This document shows, piece after piece, positions 51,050 to 59,668 of a stretch of 64,000 nucleotides of DNA. Position numbers and translations under genes: made by a program. The stretch is from assembly GCF_030348825.1 (NCBI RefSeq), contig NZ_JAUCES010000005.1, forward strand, positions 1,922,001-1,986,000, given 5' to 3'. Origin of the DNA: Fictibacillus sp. b24. GTDB lineage: Bacteria; Bacillota; Bacilli; Bacillales; Fictibacillaceae. The stretch's first letter is position 1. Each line of letters starts with the position of its first letter. The notes beneath the pieces are model-generated. The model saw only the letters and a program-made list of their open reading frames with translations. It was not told the DNA's origin and ran no database searches.

Positions 51050-52308
51050 ATATTCTCGCCTCCGCACCAGTCATAAATCGTTAGAGCAATAATTTCAGCA
51101 GCTTCCATAATCTTAGCAATCTCGATATATTCGTTTGGGTAATGAGCGACTGCCGTAACACCTGGACCAAACACGATAGATGGAGTATCACCAACATGTG
51201 ATAAAAGACCTCCGTCCGTTCCCCATGGAGATGCTTCAATGATCGGTGCATTTCCTGTAACACCTTCAAAATTCTTGCAGAGGGTGTTCATTAGTGTATG
51301 ATCGGTCTCAATTAATCCAGGCAGCCATTGCGCTCCAAACCATTCAATAGAGATCGGATGATCTTTTAACCATGAATCTGAAAGGTTAGATAAATAGCTT
51401 TCTAGTTCTGCTTTTACTTCTTCGAGTGTTTCGTTAGGGGCAACACCGATTCTTCCTTCTAGTTCAACAGAATCTGGGACAGATGACGGCCAATTCCCTC
51501 CTGTAATTTTTCCTATATTAATTGGAACCGGTATGGGGATATCTTTGTATAATGAATCCGTAATTCTCTTATTACGAATCGATTCTAAGTCTTTGATTGC
51601 CGAAAGAACAACACCAGCTTTTTCAATCGCGCTGACTCCTTCATAACGAGTACCGCCGTGAGCTGCCTTTCCTTTTATCGTTAACCGAAACCACATAGAA
51701 CCTTGCTGGGCAGGAAAAATCTTCATGTTCGTAGGCTCTGGAATGATGGCTGCATCTGCTTTATAACCCCGCAGTACTGCCGCAAGCGTTCCTGCACCTC
51801 CGCTTTCTTCTTCTATGACACTATGAAAGAATAAATCACCCTTTAGCTGAGCACCTGTTTCTTTTAATGCTTGAATAGCAAGCAGAAGTGATAGATTTCC
51901 ACCTTTCATATCAGTGGATCCTCGACCATAGAGCTTACCGTCAATAACTTTTCCGCTATAAGGATGTTCATCCCATTGTGTCAGATCACCTTCAGGGACA
52001 ACATCAATATGTCCGTTAAGAACGAGTGAGCGCCCGTTTCCTGTTCCTCGCCAAATGCCAACAACATTAGGACTTGTACTGAAATCTGTTCGGCTTGCAC
52101 AAAAGTTGGGATGATTTGCTAATTCTTCACCATCTGGGTACCACATATCAACTTCAAGACCAATATCCTTCAATTTTTGTGCGATCAAGTGCTGTACGCC
52201 TGTTTCGTTACCAGTAGTACTTGCTTCTTGCACTGTTTTTTGTAAAAATCGTACGGCGTTATCTTGTTCTTTCATCAGCCAATTTGAGAGCTTTTCTTTA
52301 ACTAGCAT
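51046..52308 (-). CDS. yodQ: M20-family deacylase (YodQ-like)
   Basis: 420 residues, related to acetylornithine deacetylase and succinyl-diaminopimelate desuccinylase. Metal-site motifs are NGHIDVVPEGD, GRGSTDMKGGNLSL, IEEESGGAGTLAAV, PEPTN, and the C-terminal HYPNEYIEI. It probably removes an acyl group from an N-acyl amino acid intermediate in the cytoplasm. In B. subtilis yodQ sits in the yodT-yodS-yodR-yodQ-yodP-kamA group expressed in the mother cell. The ATG has GGGAGG upstream. It overlaps the gabT-like gene by four bases. Confidence 0.88.
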   Translation of the reverse strand: MLVKEKLSNWLMKEQDNAVRFLQKTVQEASTTGNETGVQHLIAQKLKDIGLEVDMWYPDGEELANHPNFCASRTDFSTSPNVVGIWRGTGNGRSLVLNGHIDVVPEGDLTQWDEHPYSGKVIDGKLYGRGSTDMKGGNLSLLLAIQALKETGAQLKGDLFFHSVIEEESGGAGTLAAVLRGYKADAAIIPEPTNMKIFPAQQGSMWFRLTIKGKAAHGGTRYEGVSAIEKAGVVLSAIKDLESIRNKRITDSLYKDIPIPVPINIGKITGGNWPSSVPDSVELEGRIGVAPNETLEEVKAELESYLSNLSDSWLKDHPISIEWFGAQWLPGLIETDHTLMNTLCKNFEGVTGNAPIIEASPWGTDGGLLSHVGDTPSIVFGPGVTAVAHYPNEYIEIAKIMEAAEIIALTIYDWCGGENI

Positions 52309-52327
52309 GTGAAACCTCCCTTAACAT

Positions 52328-52990
52328 TCATTGAAAAACGGATACTTGTTCATCAATAACAATTGAAGCACCTGTAGTTTGAATAACATCTTCTACCGTA
52401 TAAGGATTCATAATCTCACGAAGGTACAGCTTTCCGTTCTCACATTGAAAAACAGCTTTTTCAGTTATGATCATGTTTGCTCCTTCTTTAACCGTTAGAG
52501 GAAGAGAGCAGTTCTTTACAATTTTAGGATTACCGTTCTTATCTGTGTGGTTCATTAAAATAATGACTTTTTTTGCTTTTTGTGCAAGATCAATCGCACC
52601 ACCCATACCAGGGACACGTTTTCCAGGTACGATCCAGTTTGCGATATCTCCTCGCTCACTAACTTCAAGTGCGCCTAAAATGGTTACATCAAGCAGTCCT
52701 TTTCTAATGATTCCAAATGCCGTTGCACTATCAAAATAAGAGGCACCAGGCTGTATCGTAACAGGATAGCCACCTGCATTTGATAAGTTTCCATCTTCAT
52801 TACCAGCTATAGGTGAACCACCCATACCTAGAATGCCATTCTCAGTATGAAGCATGATATGTAGATCGCTAGAGATGTAGTCAGCAACGAGTGTTGGGAT
52901 ACCGATGCCTAGGTTCACGGTCATTCCATTCTTTATTTCGAGGGCTGCCCTTCTTGCGATTCTTTGCCTTGTTTCAGTTCCCAAACCCAT
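52328..52990 (-). CDS. yodR: CoA-transferase subunit B (YodR-like)
   Basis: 220 residues, 3-oxoacid CoA-transferase beta-subunit family. The N-terminal GIGIPTLVADYISSD, the active-site glutamate in LHTENGILGMGGSPIAGNED and GAVDL-like GAIDLAQKAKKVII are as expected. With YodS it should move CoA between an acyl-CoA donor and a keto or amino acid intermediate. The coding region begins 58 bp inside yodS, with GGAG ten bases before the ATG, so the two are translationally coupled. Confidence 0.92.
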   Translation of the reverse strand: MGLGTETRQRIARRAALEIKNGMTVNLGIGIPTLVADYISSDLHIMLHTENGILGMGGSPIAGNEDGNLSNAGGYPVTIQPGASYFDSATAFGIIRKGLLDVTILGALEVSERGDIANWIVPGKRVPGMGGAIDLAQKAKKVIILMNHTDKNGNPKIVKNCSLPLTVKEGANMIITEKAVFQCENGKLYLREIMNPYTVEDVIQTTGASIVIDEQVSVFQ

Positions 52991-53664
52991 TTCCAGTCCA
53001 CTCCTTTACTTTGAATAATGTAGTCGACAAAGACACCTGGTGTGATGATTTCTTCAGGATCAAGTGAACCGACTGGAACAATTTCTTCTACCTCAGCAAT
53101 TGTAATCTGCCCTGCAGTTGCTACTAATGGGTTTGTATTCCGAGCACTTTTGTCATATATAAGGTTTCCGTACAAATCGGCTTTTTTGGCATAAACAATA
53201 GATACATCAGCTGTTAATGCGGTTTCGATCATGTATTCTTTTTTGTTTACAAAAACCTTCTCTTTGTTCGCTTCAACGACTGTTCCTAAACCTACATCGA
53301 CTAAAATACCGCCAAGCCCCATCCCGCCTGCTCTTATTTTTTCAGCAAGCGTTCCTTGTGGTACAAACTCCACCTCTAAAAGCCCTTCTTGCATTTGTTT
53401 TCCTGCCTCTGGATTTGAGCCAATGTGAGATGCAATCAGTTTTTTTACTCGTTTTTCCGTAATAAGTTTCCCAGGACCGATCCAAGGAAACCCCGTATCA
53501 TTGCTGATAAGAAAAATATCTTGAATGCCTTTATCAAGAATTAAATTAACGAGAGAAGGAGGAGCGCCAACCCCTCCAAACCCACCAACCATTAGCGACA
53601 TTCCATTAAAGAAATAGTTAGAAGCGCTTTCTAGTGAAATCTGTTTATTTACGCTCTGGACCAT
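52933..53664 (-). CDS. yodS: CoA-transferase subunit A (YodS-like)
   Basis: 243 residues, alpha subunit of the same heteromeric CoA-transferase. The CoA-binding glycine loop is LMVGGFGGVGAPPSLVN (about residues 24-40). FLISNDTGFPWIGPGKLITE and the YLVYGKS-type ADVSIVYAKKADLYGNLIYD region fit. The ATG at 53664 has AGAGGTG seven bases upstream. The 58-bp overlap with yodR in a different frame is preserved as a coding overlap and helps set subunit stoichiometry. Confidence 0.92.
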   Translation of the reverse strand: MVQSVNKQISLESASNYFFNGMSLMVGGFGGVGAPPSLVNLILDKGIQDIFLISNDTGFPWIGPGKLITEKRVKKLIASHIGSNPEAGKQMQEGLLEVEFVPQGTLAEKIRAGGMGLGGILVDVGLGTVVEANKEKVFVNKKEYMIETALTADVSIVYAKKADLYGNLIYDKSARNTNPLVATAGQITIAEVEEIVPVGSLDPEEIITPGVFVDYIIQSKGVDWKWVWELKQGKESQEGQPSK

Positions 53665-53679
53665 CTTTCAACACCTCTT

Positions 53680-55047
53680 TCAACTTGTCGCTTCTGTAAT
53701 GTATAATCCGTCTGTGATTAATTGGGTAGTTAGTTCACTAATCGATTGGTCGAGGATATCTATCATGTCGGTAATCTGTTCTTTCGTAACGGTTAACGGT
53801 GGAGAAACAAGTATGGAGTCACCTGAGAATCCAGTTACACCTCCGACCGCTGGATAGACGAGTAAACCTTTTTCAAAACAGATGGAAAGGAGCCGGTCGG
53901 TTACTTTCGTGCTTAACTCAAAAGGCTCTCTAGAAATTGGATCCTTAACAAATTCAATACCGCATAATAATCCTTTTCCTCTTACATCACCAATCAACGG
54001 ATATTTCCATTGCAGCCGTTGCAGATGAGTGATTAAATACTGGCCCATAACAGCTGCGTTTTCCTGAAGTTTGTTTTTTTCCATATAATCAATAACAGCT
54101 AAGCAAACTGCTGCTGATTGAGGATTGGCGCTAAATGTATGGCCGCTCATCACTACTTTGCTGCCTGCTTCAATCACGTTCATAATACGATCTGATACGA
54201 TTGTTGCTGCCATTGGTGTATATCCAGCACTCATACCCTTACCTAACGCTATGATGTCAGGAATGATGTTCCAGTGTTCCATAGCAAACATCTTTCCTGT
54301 TCTGCCCATACCTGTCATTACTTCATCTGCGATAAATAAAATATCATATTTATTACATACAGCTCTGATCTTTGCAAAATATTCGTCAGGCGGTGCGATT
54401 GCTCCCCCTGATGCCCCGATGATTGGTTCTGCAATAAAAGCAGCAATTTGATCAGGGCCTATCGCTTGAATAATCGTCTCCAAATCATCTGCACATTTTA
54501 CCCCGCATCCTGGATAAGTCTCTTTTAACGGACACTGATAGCAATATGGAGCAGGTGCGGCAGGAAAGTCTTCTAGAAGCGGAGTGAAGCGCTGCCGTCT
54601 TAACTGATGACCTGACATGGAAAGAGCACCTAAAGTAATTCCGTGATAACTGGTCCATCTGGATATGACTTTTGTTTTCGTCATGTTGCCTTGTTCTTGA
54701 AAATACTGAATAGCAACCTTTAATGCTGTCTCGGTTGCTTCAGAACCACTATTCACAAAGAAAACGGAATTAAGATCTCCAGGAGCGTATTGAGCTATTT
54801 TTTCTGCTAAGTGTTCTGCTGCATCACTAGTAAACTGTGATCTGTATACAAATGAAACATGCTGTGCCTGATTCCACATCGCTTCTGCAATTTCACGGAC
54901 ACCATGCCCGATATTTGCTGTTATTGCTCCAGAAGATCCATCCATATATTGCTTGCCGTCTTTATCATATAAATAGATTCCTTTACCATGACTGATAACA
55001 GGATAGTTGTTTCCTAGAACCGGTTTGATGAGATGTGATTTTCTCAT
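53680..55047 (-). CDS. yodT: class III aminotransferase (YodT-like)
   Basis: 455 residues. The PLP core is FFVNSGSEATETALKVAIQY, HGITLGALSMSGH, LFIADEVMTGMGRTGKMFAM and the lysine in IIALGKGMSAGYTPMAA (about residue 270). An unusual Cys-rich insert, YCYQCPLKETYPGCGVKCAD (about residues 165-185), distinguishes it from the gabT-like enzyme at the other end of the operon. It probably transaminates a beta-lysine-derived amino acid. The ATG has GGAG eight bases upstream. It stands 15 bp before yodS. Confidence 0.9.
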   Translation of the reverse strand: MRKSHLIKPVLGNNYPVISHGKGIYLYDKDGKQYMDGSSGAITANIGHGVREIAEAMWNQAQHVSFVYRSQFTSDAAEHLAEKIAQYAPGDLNSVFFVNSGSEATETALKVAIQYFQEQGNMTKTKVISRWTSYHGITLGALSMSGHQLRRQRFTPLLEDFPAAPAPYCYQCPLKETYPGCGVKCADDLETIIQAIGPDQIAAFIAEPIIGASGGAIAPPDEYFAKIRAVCNKYDILFIADEVMTGMGRTGKMFAMEHWNIIPDIIALGKGMSAGYTPMAATIVSDRIMNVIEAGSKVVMSGHTFSANPQSAAVCLAVIDYMEKNKLQENAAVMGQYLITHLQRLQWKYPLIGDVRGKGLLCGIEFVKDPISREPFELSTKVTDRLLSICFEKGLLVYPAVGGVTGFSGDSILVSPPLTVTKEQITDMIDILDQSISELTTQLITDGLYITEATS

Positions 55048-55124
55048 AAAAAAGGCTCCTTCCTCCTGAGGTTAAAAAGGAAACGCCCATTATGAAATCA
55101 GACATTTCCTTCCTCTATATGATG

Positions 55125-55397
55125 TTAAATCTTAAAGTAGTTTTTCTTTAAAAACCTTGGTATGCTCATTAAATCAGTATACGAAATCGTTGAATCTATT
55201 TTCTTCGTATCAATCAACATAAGCTGATCCTCAATTTCATCTACAACATGGTCCTCTTGATATTCCATGCCGCAAGAAGAGCAGGAAACAGAAGGGATTA
55301 CAGTTATTTCAACGGCTCTCGAACCATCTGGAAGTTCCCAATAACCCGTTAGACCTGTCTGTTCTGCTTTTTCACTTTCACACCATAAACACTTCAT
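55125..55397 (-). CDS. yokU: YokU-like zinc-finger protein
   Basis: 90 residues with two Cys pairs, MKCLWCESEKAEQT and SVSCSSCGMEYQED. A conserved YWELPDGSRAVEITVIPSVS lies between them, and the C-terminus SIPRFLKKNYFKI is typical of YokU family proteins. Such proteins commonly stand next to kamA; their role (regulatory or maturation) is unknown. The ATG at 55397 has AAAGGAGG six bases upstream. The frame extends upstream into kamA but without a better start. The gap to kamA is 13 bp. Confidence 0.82.
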   Translation of the reverse strand: MKCLWCESEKAEQTGLTGYWELPDGSRAVEITVIPSVSCSSCGMEYQEDHVVDEIEDQLMLIDTKKIDSTISYTDLMSIPRFLKKNYFKI

Positions 55398-55410
55398 GTT
55401 ATCCTCCTTT

Positions 55411-56838
55411 CTATGCATTCTTTTGTTCTTCAGGAGACGGTGAAACTCCTTCGTCTTTTTGCTGTTCAAACTTAAATTTTTTCTCTTTAAGTTCATCTCG
55501 TTTATCCCGTTTATCTTTTAAAGAACTATGCTCTGGATTAGATCCATAATCTTCTCTTCTTTCAAGACGTTTTAATCCTTGTGGAACGAGATTGAAAGCT
55601 TCATCTCGCATAAGAGCTGAAACACCGATGGCAGGCTTTATATGGTCTGTGCCCATAACTTCATTGAAGTAAGCATCAGCCCTGCCAGCTTGATAGTTTT
55701 GTGGTTCTGGATAAGAAGTGATAACACCCTCAAAATTTCTAAGAACTACTTTTTCTGGTGATTGAGAGATTAAATAGTTAGGTTGAACGGCAATCTTACC
55801 TCCGCCTCCAGGAGCATCAACTACAAAAGTCGGAACAGCATAACCGGACGTATGACCACGCAGTCCTTCGATGATTTCCAACCCTTTTGAAACAGGTGCT
55901 CGGAAATGCCCGATACCCTCAGATAAATCGCACTGGTAGATGTAATAAGGCCGAACTCGAATTTTCACAAGATCATGCATCAGCTTTTTCATAATCGGAA
56001 CACTGTCATTGATGCCAGCTAGAATTACAGACTGGTTACCTACCGGAACACCGGCATTAGCAAGCATCTCACATGCTCTTTTAGATTCTTCTGTAATCTC
56101 TAATGAAGTATTAAAATGTGTGTTAAGCCAAACCGGATGATACTTCTTTAAAATATTGCATAAATTCTCTGTAATTCTTTGTGGGAAAACGACAGGTGCA
56201 CGTGTACCAATTCTAATGATTTCAAGATGTGGGATTTCTCTTAGGTTCTTTAAAATATATTCCAGGATGTTGTCATTAATTAGTAATCCGTCACCACCTG
56301 AGATTAAACAGTCTCTAACTTGAGGATTGTTTCTTATATAATTGATAGCTGCATCTAGCTGTTTCTTTGGAACACCCATACCAATCTGCCCAGAGAACCT
56401 TCTTCTCGTACAATAACGGCAATACATTGAACATTGATTGGTTACGAGAAAGAGTACGCGGTCTGGATAACGATGTGTTAATCCTGGAACCGGAGAATCT
56501 TCATCCTCATGTAAAGGATCTTCTAAATCGTATTTCGTCTTTAAAATTTCCTTGCCGATTGGTACTGACTGCATACGAATCGGACACCTTGGATCATCTT
56601 GATCCATTAGCCATGCATAATAAGGTGTTATATTTAAAGGGATTGTCATCGTCGAAATTTTGACTCCCTCTTCTTCTTCAGGTGTCAGGTTGATGATACT
56701 CTTTAAGTCCTTTAAATTTCTGATGGTGTTCGTAAGCTGCCATAACCAATCATTCCATTGCTCGTCTGTAACATCTTTCCATAACTCAAATTCTTTCCAA
56801 TGTTTCTTAGGTTTAAATAATCCATTCACTACAGGCAT
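55411..56838 (-). CDS. kamA: lysine 2,3-aminomutase
   Basis: 475 residues, a radical SAM, PLP-dependent enzyme that converts L-lysine to L-beta-lysine. The 4Fe-4S motif C-x3-C-x2-C is in VTNQCSMYCRYCTRRRFSGQ (about residues 140-160). SGGDGLLINDNILEYILKNL and VDAPGGGGKIAVQPNYLISQ (PLP region, with its lysine) are diagnostic. The C-terminal tail is highly charged. The ATG at 56838 has AGGAGG seven bases upstream. A canonical sigma-54 promoter lies about 35-50 bp upstream, making kamA the first gene of the operon. Confidence 0.96.
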   Translation of the reverse strand: MPVVNGLFKPKKHWKEFELWKDVTDEQWNDWLWQLTNTIRNLKDLKSIINLTPEEEEGVKISTMTIPLNITPYYAWLMDQDDPRCPIRMQSVPIGKEILKTKYDLEDPLHEDEDSPVPGLTHRYPDRVLFLVTNQCSMYCRYCTRRRFSGQIGMGVPKKQLDAAINYIRNNPQVRDCLISGGDGLLINDNILEYILKNLREIPHLEIIRIGTRAPVVFPQRITENLCNILKKYHPVWLNTHFNTSLEITEESKRACEMLANAGVPVGNQSVILAGINDSVPIMKKLMHDLVKIRVRPYYIYQCDLSEGIGHFRAPVSKGLEIIEGLRGHTSGYAVPTFVVDAPGGGGKIAVQPNYLISQSPEKVVLRNFEGVITSYPEPQNYQAGRADAYFNEVMGTDHIKPAIGVSALMRDEAFNLVPQGLKRLERREDYGSNPEHSSLKDKRDKRDELKEKKFKFEQQKDEGVSPSPEEQKNA

Positions 56839-56874
56839 GTCAACGACCTCCTTTATTTCTACACTTCAAACTCT

Positions 56875-56890
56875 TGCAAGATGCATGCCA
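56875..56890 (-). promoter_or_regulatory. sigma-54 (-24/-12) promoter of the kamA operon
   Basis: On the minus strand TGGCATGCATCTTGCA (56890 to 56875) matches the sigma-54 consensus. It has TGGCA with the GG at -24 and TTGCA with the GC at -12, ten bases between the two dinucleotides. It lies about 37 bp before the kamA ATG. The next gene upstream encodes a sigma-54 activator, which supports function. The AAATTT-rich repeats at 56896-56913 are a possible but weak activator site. Confidence 0.85.
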
Positions 56891-56998
56891 AGTTACAGAA
56901 ATTTCAGAAATTTAGTGATATACCCTAGTTTATGCAAAGTATGTTGAATGTGGGCCATTATACCTTCTATAAAAGTCTTACTTTGTTGTTTTGTAAGT

Positions 56999-57127
56999 GT
57001 TGATTTCCGTTCCAGGTGCTCCCTTTCCGCGGGGCAGGCGGTGAGCCACATTTGTAACGTTTCACTCTTAAGTGTCTCACCTGCCCGCCTGTCCCGCAGG
57101 AGTCTCCCACCTTGCACTCCAATCAAC
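56999..57127 (+). repeat. MITE-like intergenic repeat, copy 5
   Basis: A clean 129-bp copy with ends GTTGATTTCCGTTCCAGGTG and CACCTTGCACTCCAATCAAC and the ACGTTTCACTCTTAAGTGTC centre. The AT-rich 3' module GAAAGCAACAATCTTCTATA runs to about 57183. It sits between the regulator gene and the sigma-54 promoter of kamA. It fills the gene-free stretch 56839-57233 together with the promoter. Confidence 0.87.
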
Positions 57128-57202
57128 TGTCAAGGAAGAAATATAAAAGAGGTTTGAAAGCAACAATCTTCTATAAAAAAAGCATTTAGAAAAGATCTAT
57201 CA

Positions 57203-57235
57203 AAAAAGAATAAACTGCCGAAAAATCGGCAGTTT
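57203..57235 (-). terminator. terminator of the sigma-54 activator gene
   Basis: AAACTGCCGA/TCGGCAGTTT (57212-57235) is followed by ATTCTTTTTTG on the minus strand. The stem touches the stop codon. Confidence 0.83.
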
Positions 57236-58634
57236 ATCTTTGTTTAATTTTATATTGAAGGGTTTGCCTAGGTACTCCTAGAATTTTTGCTGCTTGAAGA
57301 ATGTTTCCAGATGTTTGTTTTAGTGCCATCTGAATAATTTGTTGTTCATAATCCCCTAATGCCTTTCTTAATGGAGGAACAGTAGATAAATCAGGTGTAC
57401 TTTCTATACGGATAGTAGCATTTGAAGGTGCAACATGCTTTGGCAGCAATTCTAGTCCGATCAACGAGTAATCTTCGGAAAAGTTCATACTATGTTCGAT
57501 GGCGTGTTTAAGTTCGCGTACATTACCGGGCCAAGAATAATTTTGGAGCACTTGTTCTGCCTCATCTGTAATGCCTTCAACTTTTTTTTGGAAGACAGCA
57601 TTAAAATGCGTAACAAAATATTGAATCAGAAACGAAATGTCCCTTTTTCTTTCCCTTAAAGGAGGAAGTTCGAAATAAACAACATTCAATCTATAAAATA
57701 GATCGTGTCTTAAACTGCCTTTATTCATACACTCTTCAGGTTTTTCATTGAGTGCAGAGATTATCCTAACATCAATCTTGCGGGTAACATGGCTCCCAAC
57801 TCGTTGAACGACTCCTTCTTGAACGACTCGCAGGAGCTTAGCTTGGAGCTCAACGGGCATTGAATTAAGCTCGTCCAAAAATAAAGTGCCTCCATCTGCC
57901 AACTCAAAAACTCCTGGCCGATCAATGGCTCCAGTAAAACTACCTTTCGTAGTACCAAACAATATACCTTCGAGCAGCGGTCCTGGAATCGCAGCACAGT
58001 TTTGAACAACAAAAGGTTGTGAACTGCGTTTAGAAGAGTTGTGGATCGCTTGAACAAACATCTCTTTTCCGGTTCCGGTTTCTCCGTAAATCATAATCGG
58101 TGATTGGGTTTGTGAGGCTTTTTCACACTGCTTCTTAACTTGATCAAGTGTTGAATCATTCGTGATAATATCTGAGAAGTGGTAACTGGCAAACGTTTGG
58201 TTCTTATGTGATTTATTTAATCTTTTCATTTTTGACTGCAAATCTAATAATTGTTCAGACAGTTGTTTTATTTTTGAAAGGTCTTTTGCTACTTCTACCG
58301 CACCTATCAACTCTCCATTCAGCCAAAGCGGTAAAGTGGAGTTCACCGTATCTATTTGTTTGCCTTTTCGGTTCGTATACGATTGGTGTTCATTAAAAAT
58401 CGGTTTTCCTGTTTGAATGACCTTTAATAAAGTGCTGGTTTCTGTTGTCAGTGAGGGGAACGCTTCGAGTACATGACAATTATGAACTTCATCAGGTGTT
58501 AATCCATCAAGTGTTGCTGCAACCGAATTGTAAAAGATAGTTATACCATCTGCATCGACTACATGGATGCCTTCATCAATTGTTTTCAAAATGGCATTTA
58601 ACGTTTCGGCTGTTTCCATTGAACCAGTGATCAT
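57234..58634 (-). CDS. sigma-54-dependent activator with PAS sensor (RocR-like)
   Basis: 466 residues. An N-terminal PAS domain (about 10-115; LKTIDEGIHVVDADGITIFY) should sense a ligand. The AAA+ domain has Walker A GETGTGKE, the sigma-54 contact loop GSFTGA (usual form GAFTGA), Walker B GGTLFLDELNSM and SWPGNVRELKHAIEHSM. The C-terminal helix-turn-helix is NILQAAKILGVPRQTLQYKI. Organisation follows B. subtilis RocR. Its place between ablB and kamA, and the -24/-12 promoter before kamA, make it the likely lysine/beta-lysine-responsive activator. The ATG has GGTGAG upstream. Confidence 0.92.
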   Translation of the reverse strand: MITGSMETAETLNAILKTIDEGIHVVDADGITIFYNSVAATLDGLTPDEVHNCHVLEAFPSLTTETSTLLKVIQTGKPIFNEHQSYTNRKGKQIDTVNSTLPLWLNGELIGAVEVAKDLSKIKQLSEQLLDLQSKMKRLNKSHKNQTFASYHFSDIITNDSTLDQVKKQCEKASQTQSPIMIYGETGTGKEMFVQAIHNSSKRSSQPFVVQNCAAIPGPLLEGILFGTTKGSFTGAIDRPGVFELADGGTLFLDELNSMPVELQAKLLRVVQEGVVQRVGSHVTRKIDVRIISALNEKPEECMNKGSLRHDLFYRLNVVYFELPPLRERKRDISFLIQYFVTHFNAVFQKKVEGITDEAEQVLQNYSWPGNVRELKHAIEHSMNFSEDYSLIGLELLPKHVAPSNATIRIESTPDLSTVPPLRKALGDYEQQIIQMALKQTSGNILQAAKILGVPRQTLQYKIKQR

Positions 58635-58671
58635 CTTCGCTCACCACCAAGAGTGCTTAATTTTCGTCATC

Positions 58672-58692
58672 AGGTGCCGAAAAGTCGGCACC
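58672..58692 (-). terminator. hairpin between ablB and the activator gene
   Basis: AGGTGCCGA-AAAG-TCGGCACCT forms a strong stem, but it is followed on the minus strand by GATGACGAAAATT, with no clear T tract. It may attenuate or process the transcript rather than end it. Confidence 0.5.
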
Positions 58693-59546
58693 TAACTTGA
58701 TAGATCTTTTACCCAAATATTCATATCTTCGTATTTATCAAAGATCTTGCAATTGTTAGCAAGCCTTCCTTTATAAACATATCCTTTTTGATAAAAAACA
58801 GCATTCATGCCAAAAGATAATGCACGTGCAATGGAATAAGAACAATAGATACTACGATTAAATAATTCTTTCTCAAGCTGATCAACTAAGTGCTTCATCA
58901 GCCCAAATTTCCGATGGTTAGAGAGAGTCGCACAATCCGTAATCTCAGCATTATGATACGTTGAATTTACATCAGCAGATGCAGCACTTACAATTTTCTT
59001 TTCATGTTCAACGACACAAAACAGTGTTCCAGATTGAATCATTTTTAGTACATATTCCGGATTATCCATGGGTGTAGGATAAACTTCAAAGACCTCCCCA
59101 TATAATTCTGCAAGTGACTTTGCATCTTGAACATCAGCCATTCGGAGAGAGTATTTTTCTGGAAATGGACTTTGAGAGGCTCCTTGCGGCAGCTTCATAA
59201 CTCCTTTTAATAGGTTATCTTCATCCAGCCAGTATTGGCTGTTTCTTCTTTCATTGGTAAAGTATTTACACATGGCAATAGCAGGTGCACCATTGAAGTA
59301 TTTTGTAAATTCCCCCTCATAGATGTAACCTTGCTGAATCCAGAGAGCTGTATCTTCATAACGAGATTTAACAATTACCTTGTTAAAGTTGTTCTTTATC
59401 ACTTCTTCTTCTAACCATATAACTAAATGATTCACGCTTCCTCGATAGTCATCGATACGAAGCCGCTCGTTATAATAATCAAAGCAAGTATCTGCAGTGA
59501 AATGGGGTTGTTGTACCTTATGATTTTCATAATAGGTCGTCTGCAC
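58692..59546 (-). CDS. ablB: beta-lysine N-acetyltransferase (AblB/YodP)
   Basis: 284 residues. An N-terminal AblB-specific region (RLRIDDYRGSVNHLVIWLEE ... YEGEFTKYFNGAPAIAMCKY) precedes a GNAT domain from about residue 130 (YSLRMADVQDAKSLAELYGE). The acetyl-CoA region is CATLSNHRKFGLMKHLVDQL. In methanogens AblA/AblB make N-epsilon-acetyl-beta-lysine as an osmolyte; in Bacillus the homologue YodP sits with kamA. The start is GTG at 59546, nine bases after GGAGG. No sigma-54 box is visible before it, so it may be transcribed separately with the activator gene. Confidence 0.9.
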   Translation of the reverse strand: MQTTYYENHKVQQPHFTADTCFDYYNERLRIDDYRGSVNHLVIWLEEEVIKNNFNKVIVKSRYEDTALWIQQGYIYEGEFTKYFNGAPAIAMCKYFTNERRNSQYWLDEDNLLKGVMKLPQGASQSPFPEKYSLRMADVQDAKSLAELYGEVFEVYPTPMDNPEYVLKMIQSGTLFCVVEHEKKIVSAASADVNSTYHNAEITDCATLSNHRKFGLMKHLVDQLEKELFNRSIYCSYSIARALSFGMNAVFYQKGYVYKGRLANNCKIFDKYEDMNIWVKDLSS

Positions 59547-59610
59547 GTTTTTTCGCCTCCTGTTCTATCACATAATTTAACTTCCATAAATCAAGAGTAA
59601 ATTCCTGCAT

Positions 59611-59643
59611 AAAAAAAACCACCTTCCTTCAGGCGGTTTTTAG
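59611..59643 (-). terminator. terminator of the TRIC-type channel gene
   Basis: AAAACCGCC and GGTGGTTTT (one G-U pair) are followed by TTTTATG on the minus strand. Confidence 0.8.
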
Positions 59644-59668
59644 AATTTGATTAAGTTGTTGCTATTTG

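Noticed and set aside
56893-57126. 77-codon minus-strand frame between kamA and the activator
   Set aside because: It is a product of repeat copy 5 and overlaps the region upstream of the sigma-54 promoter.
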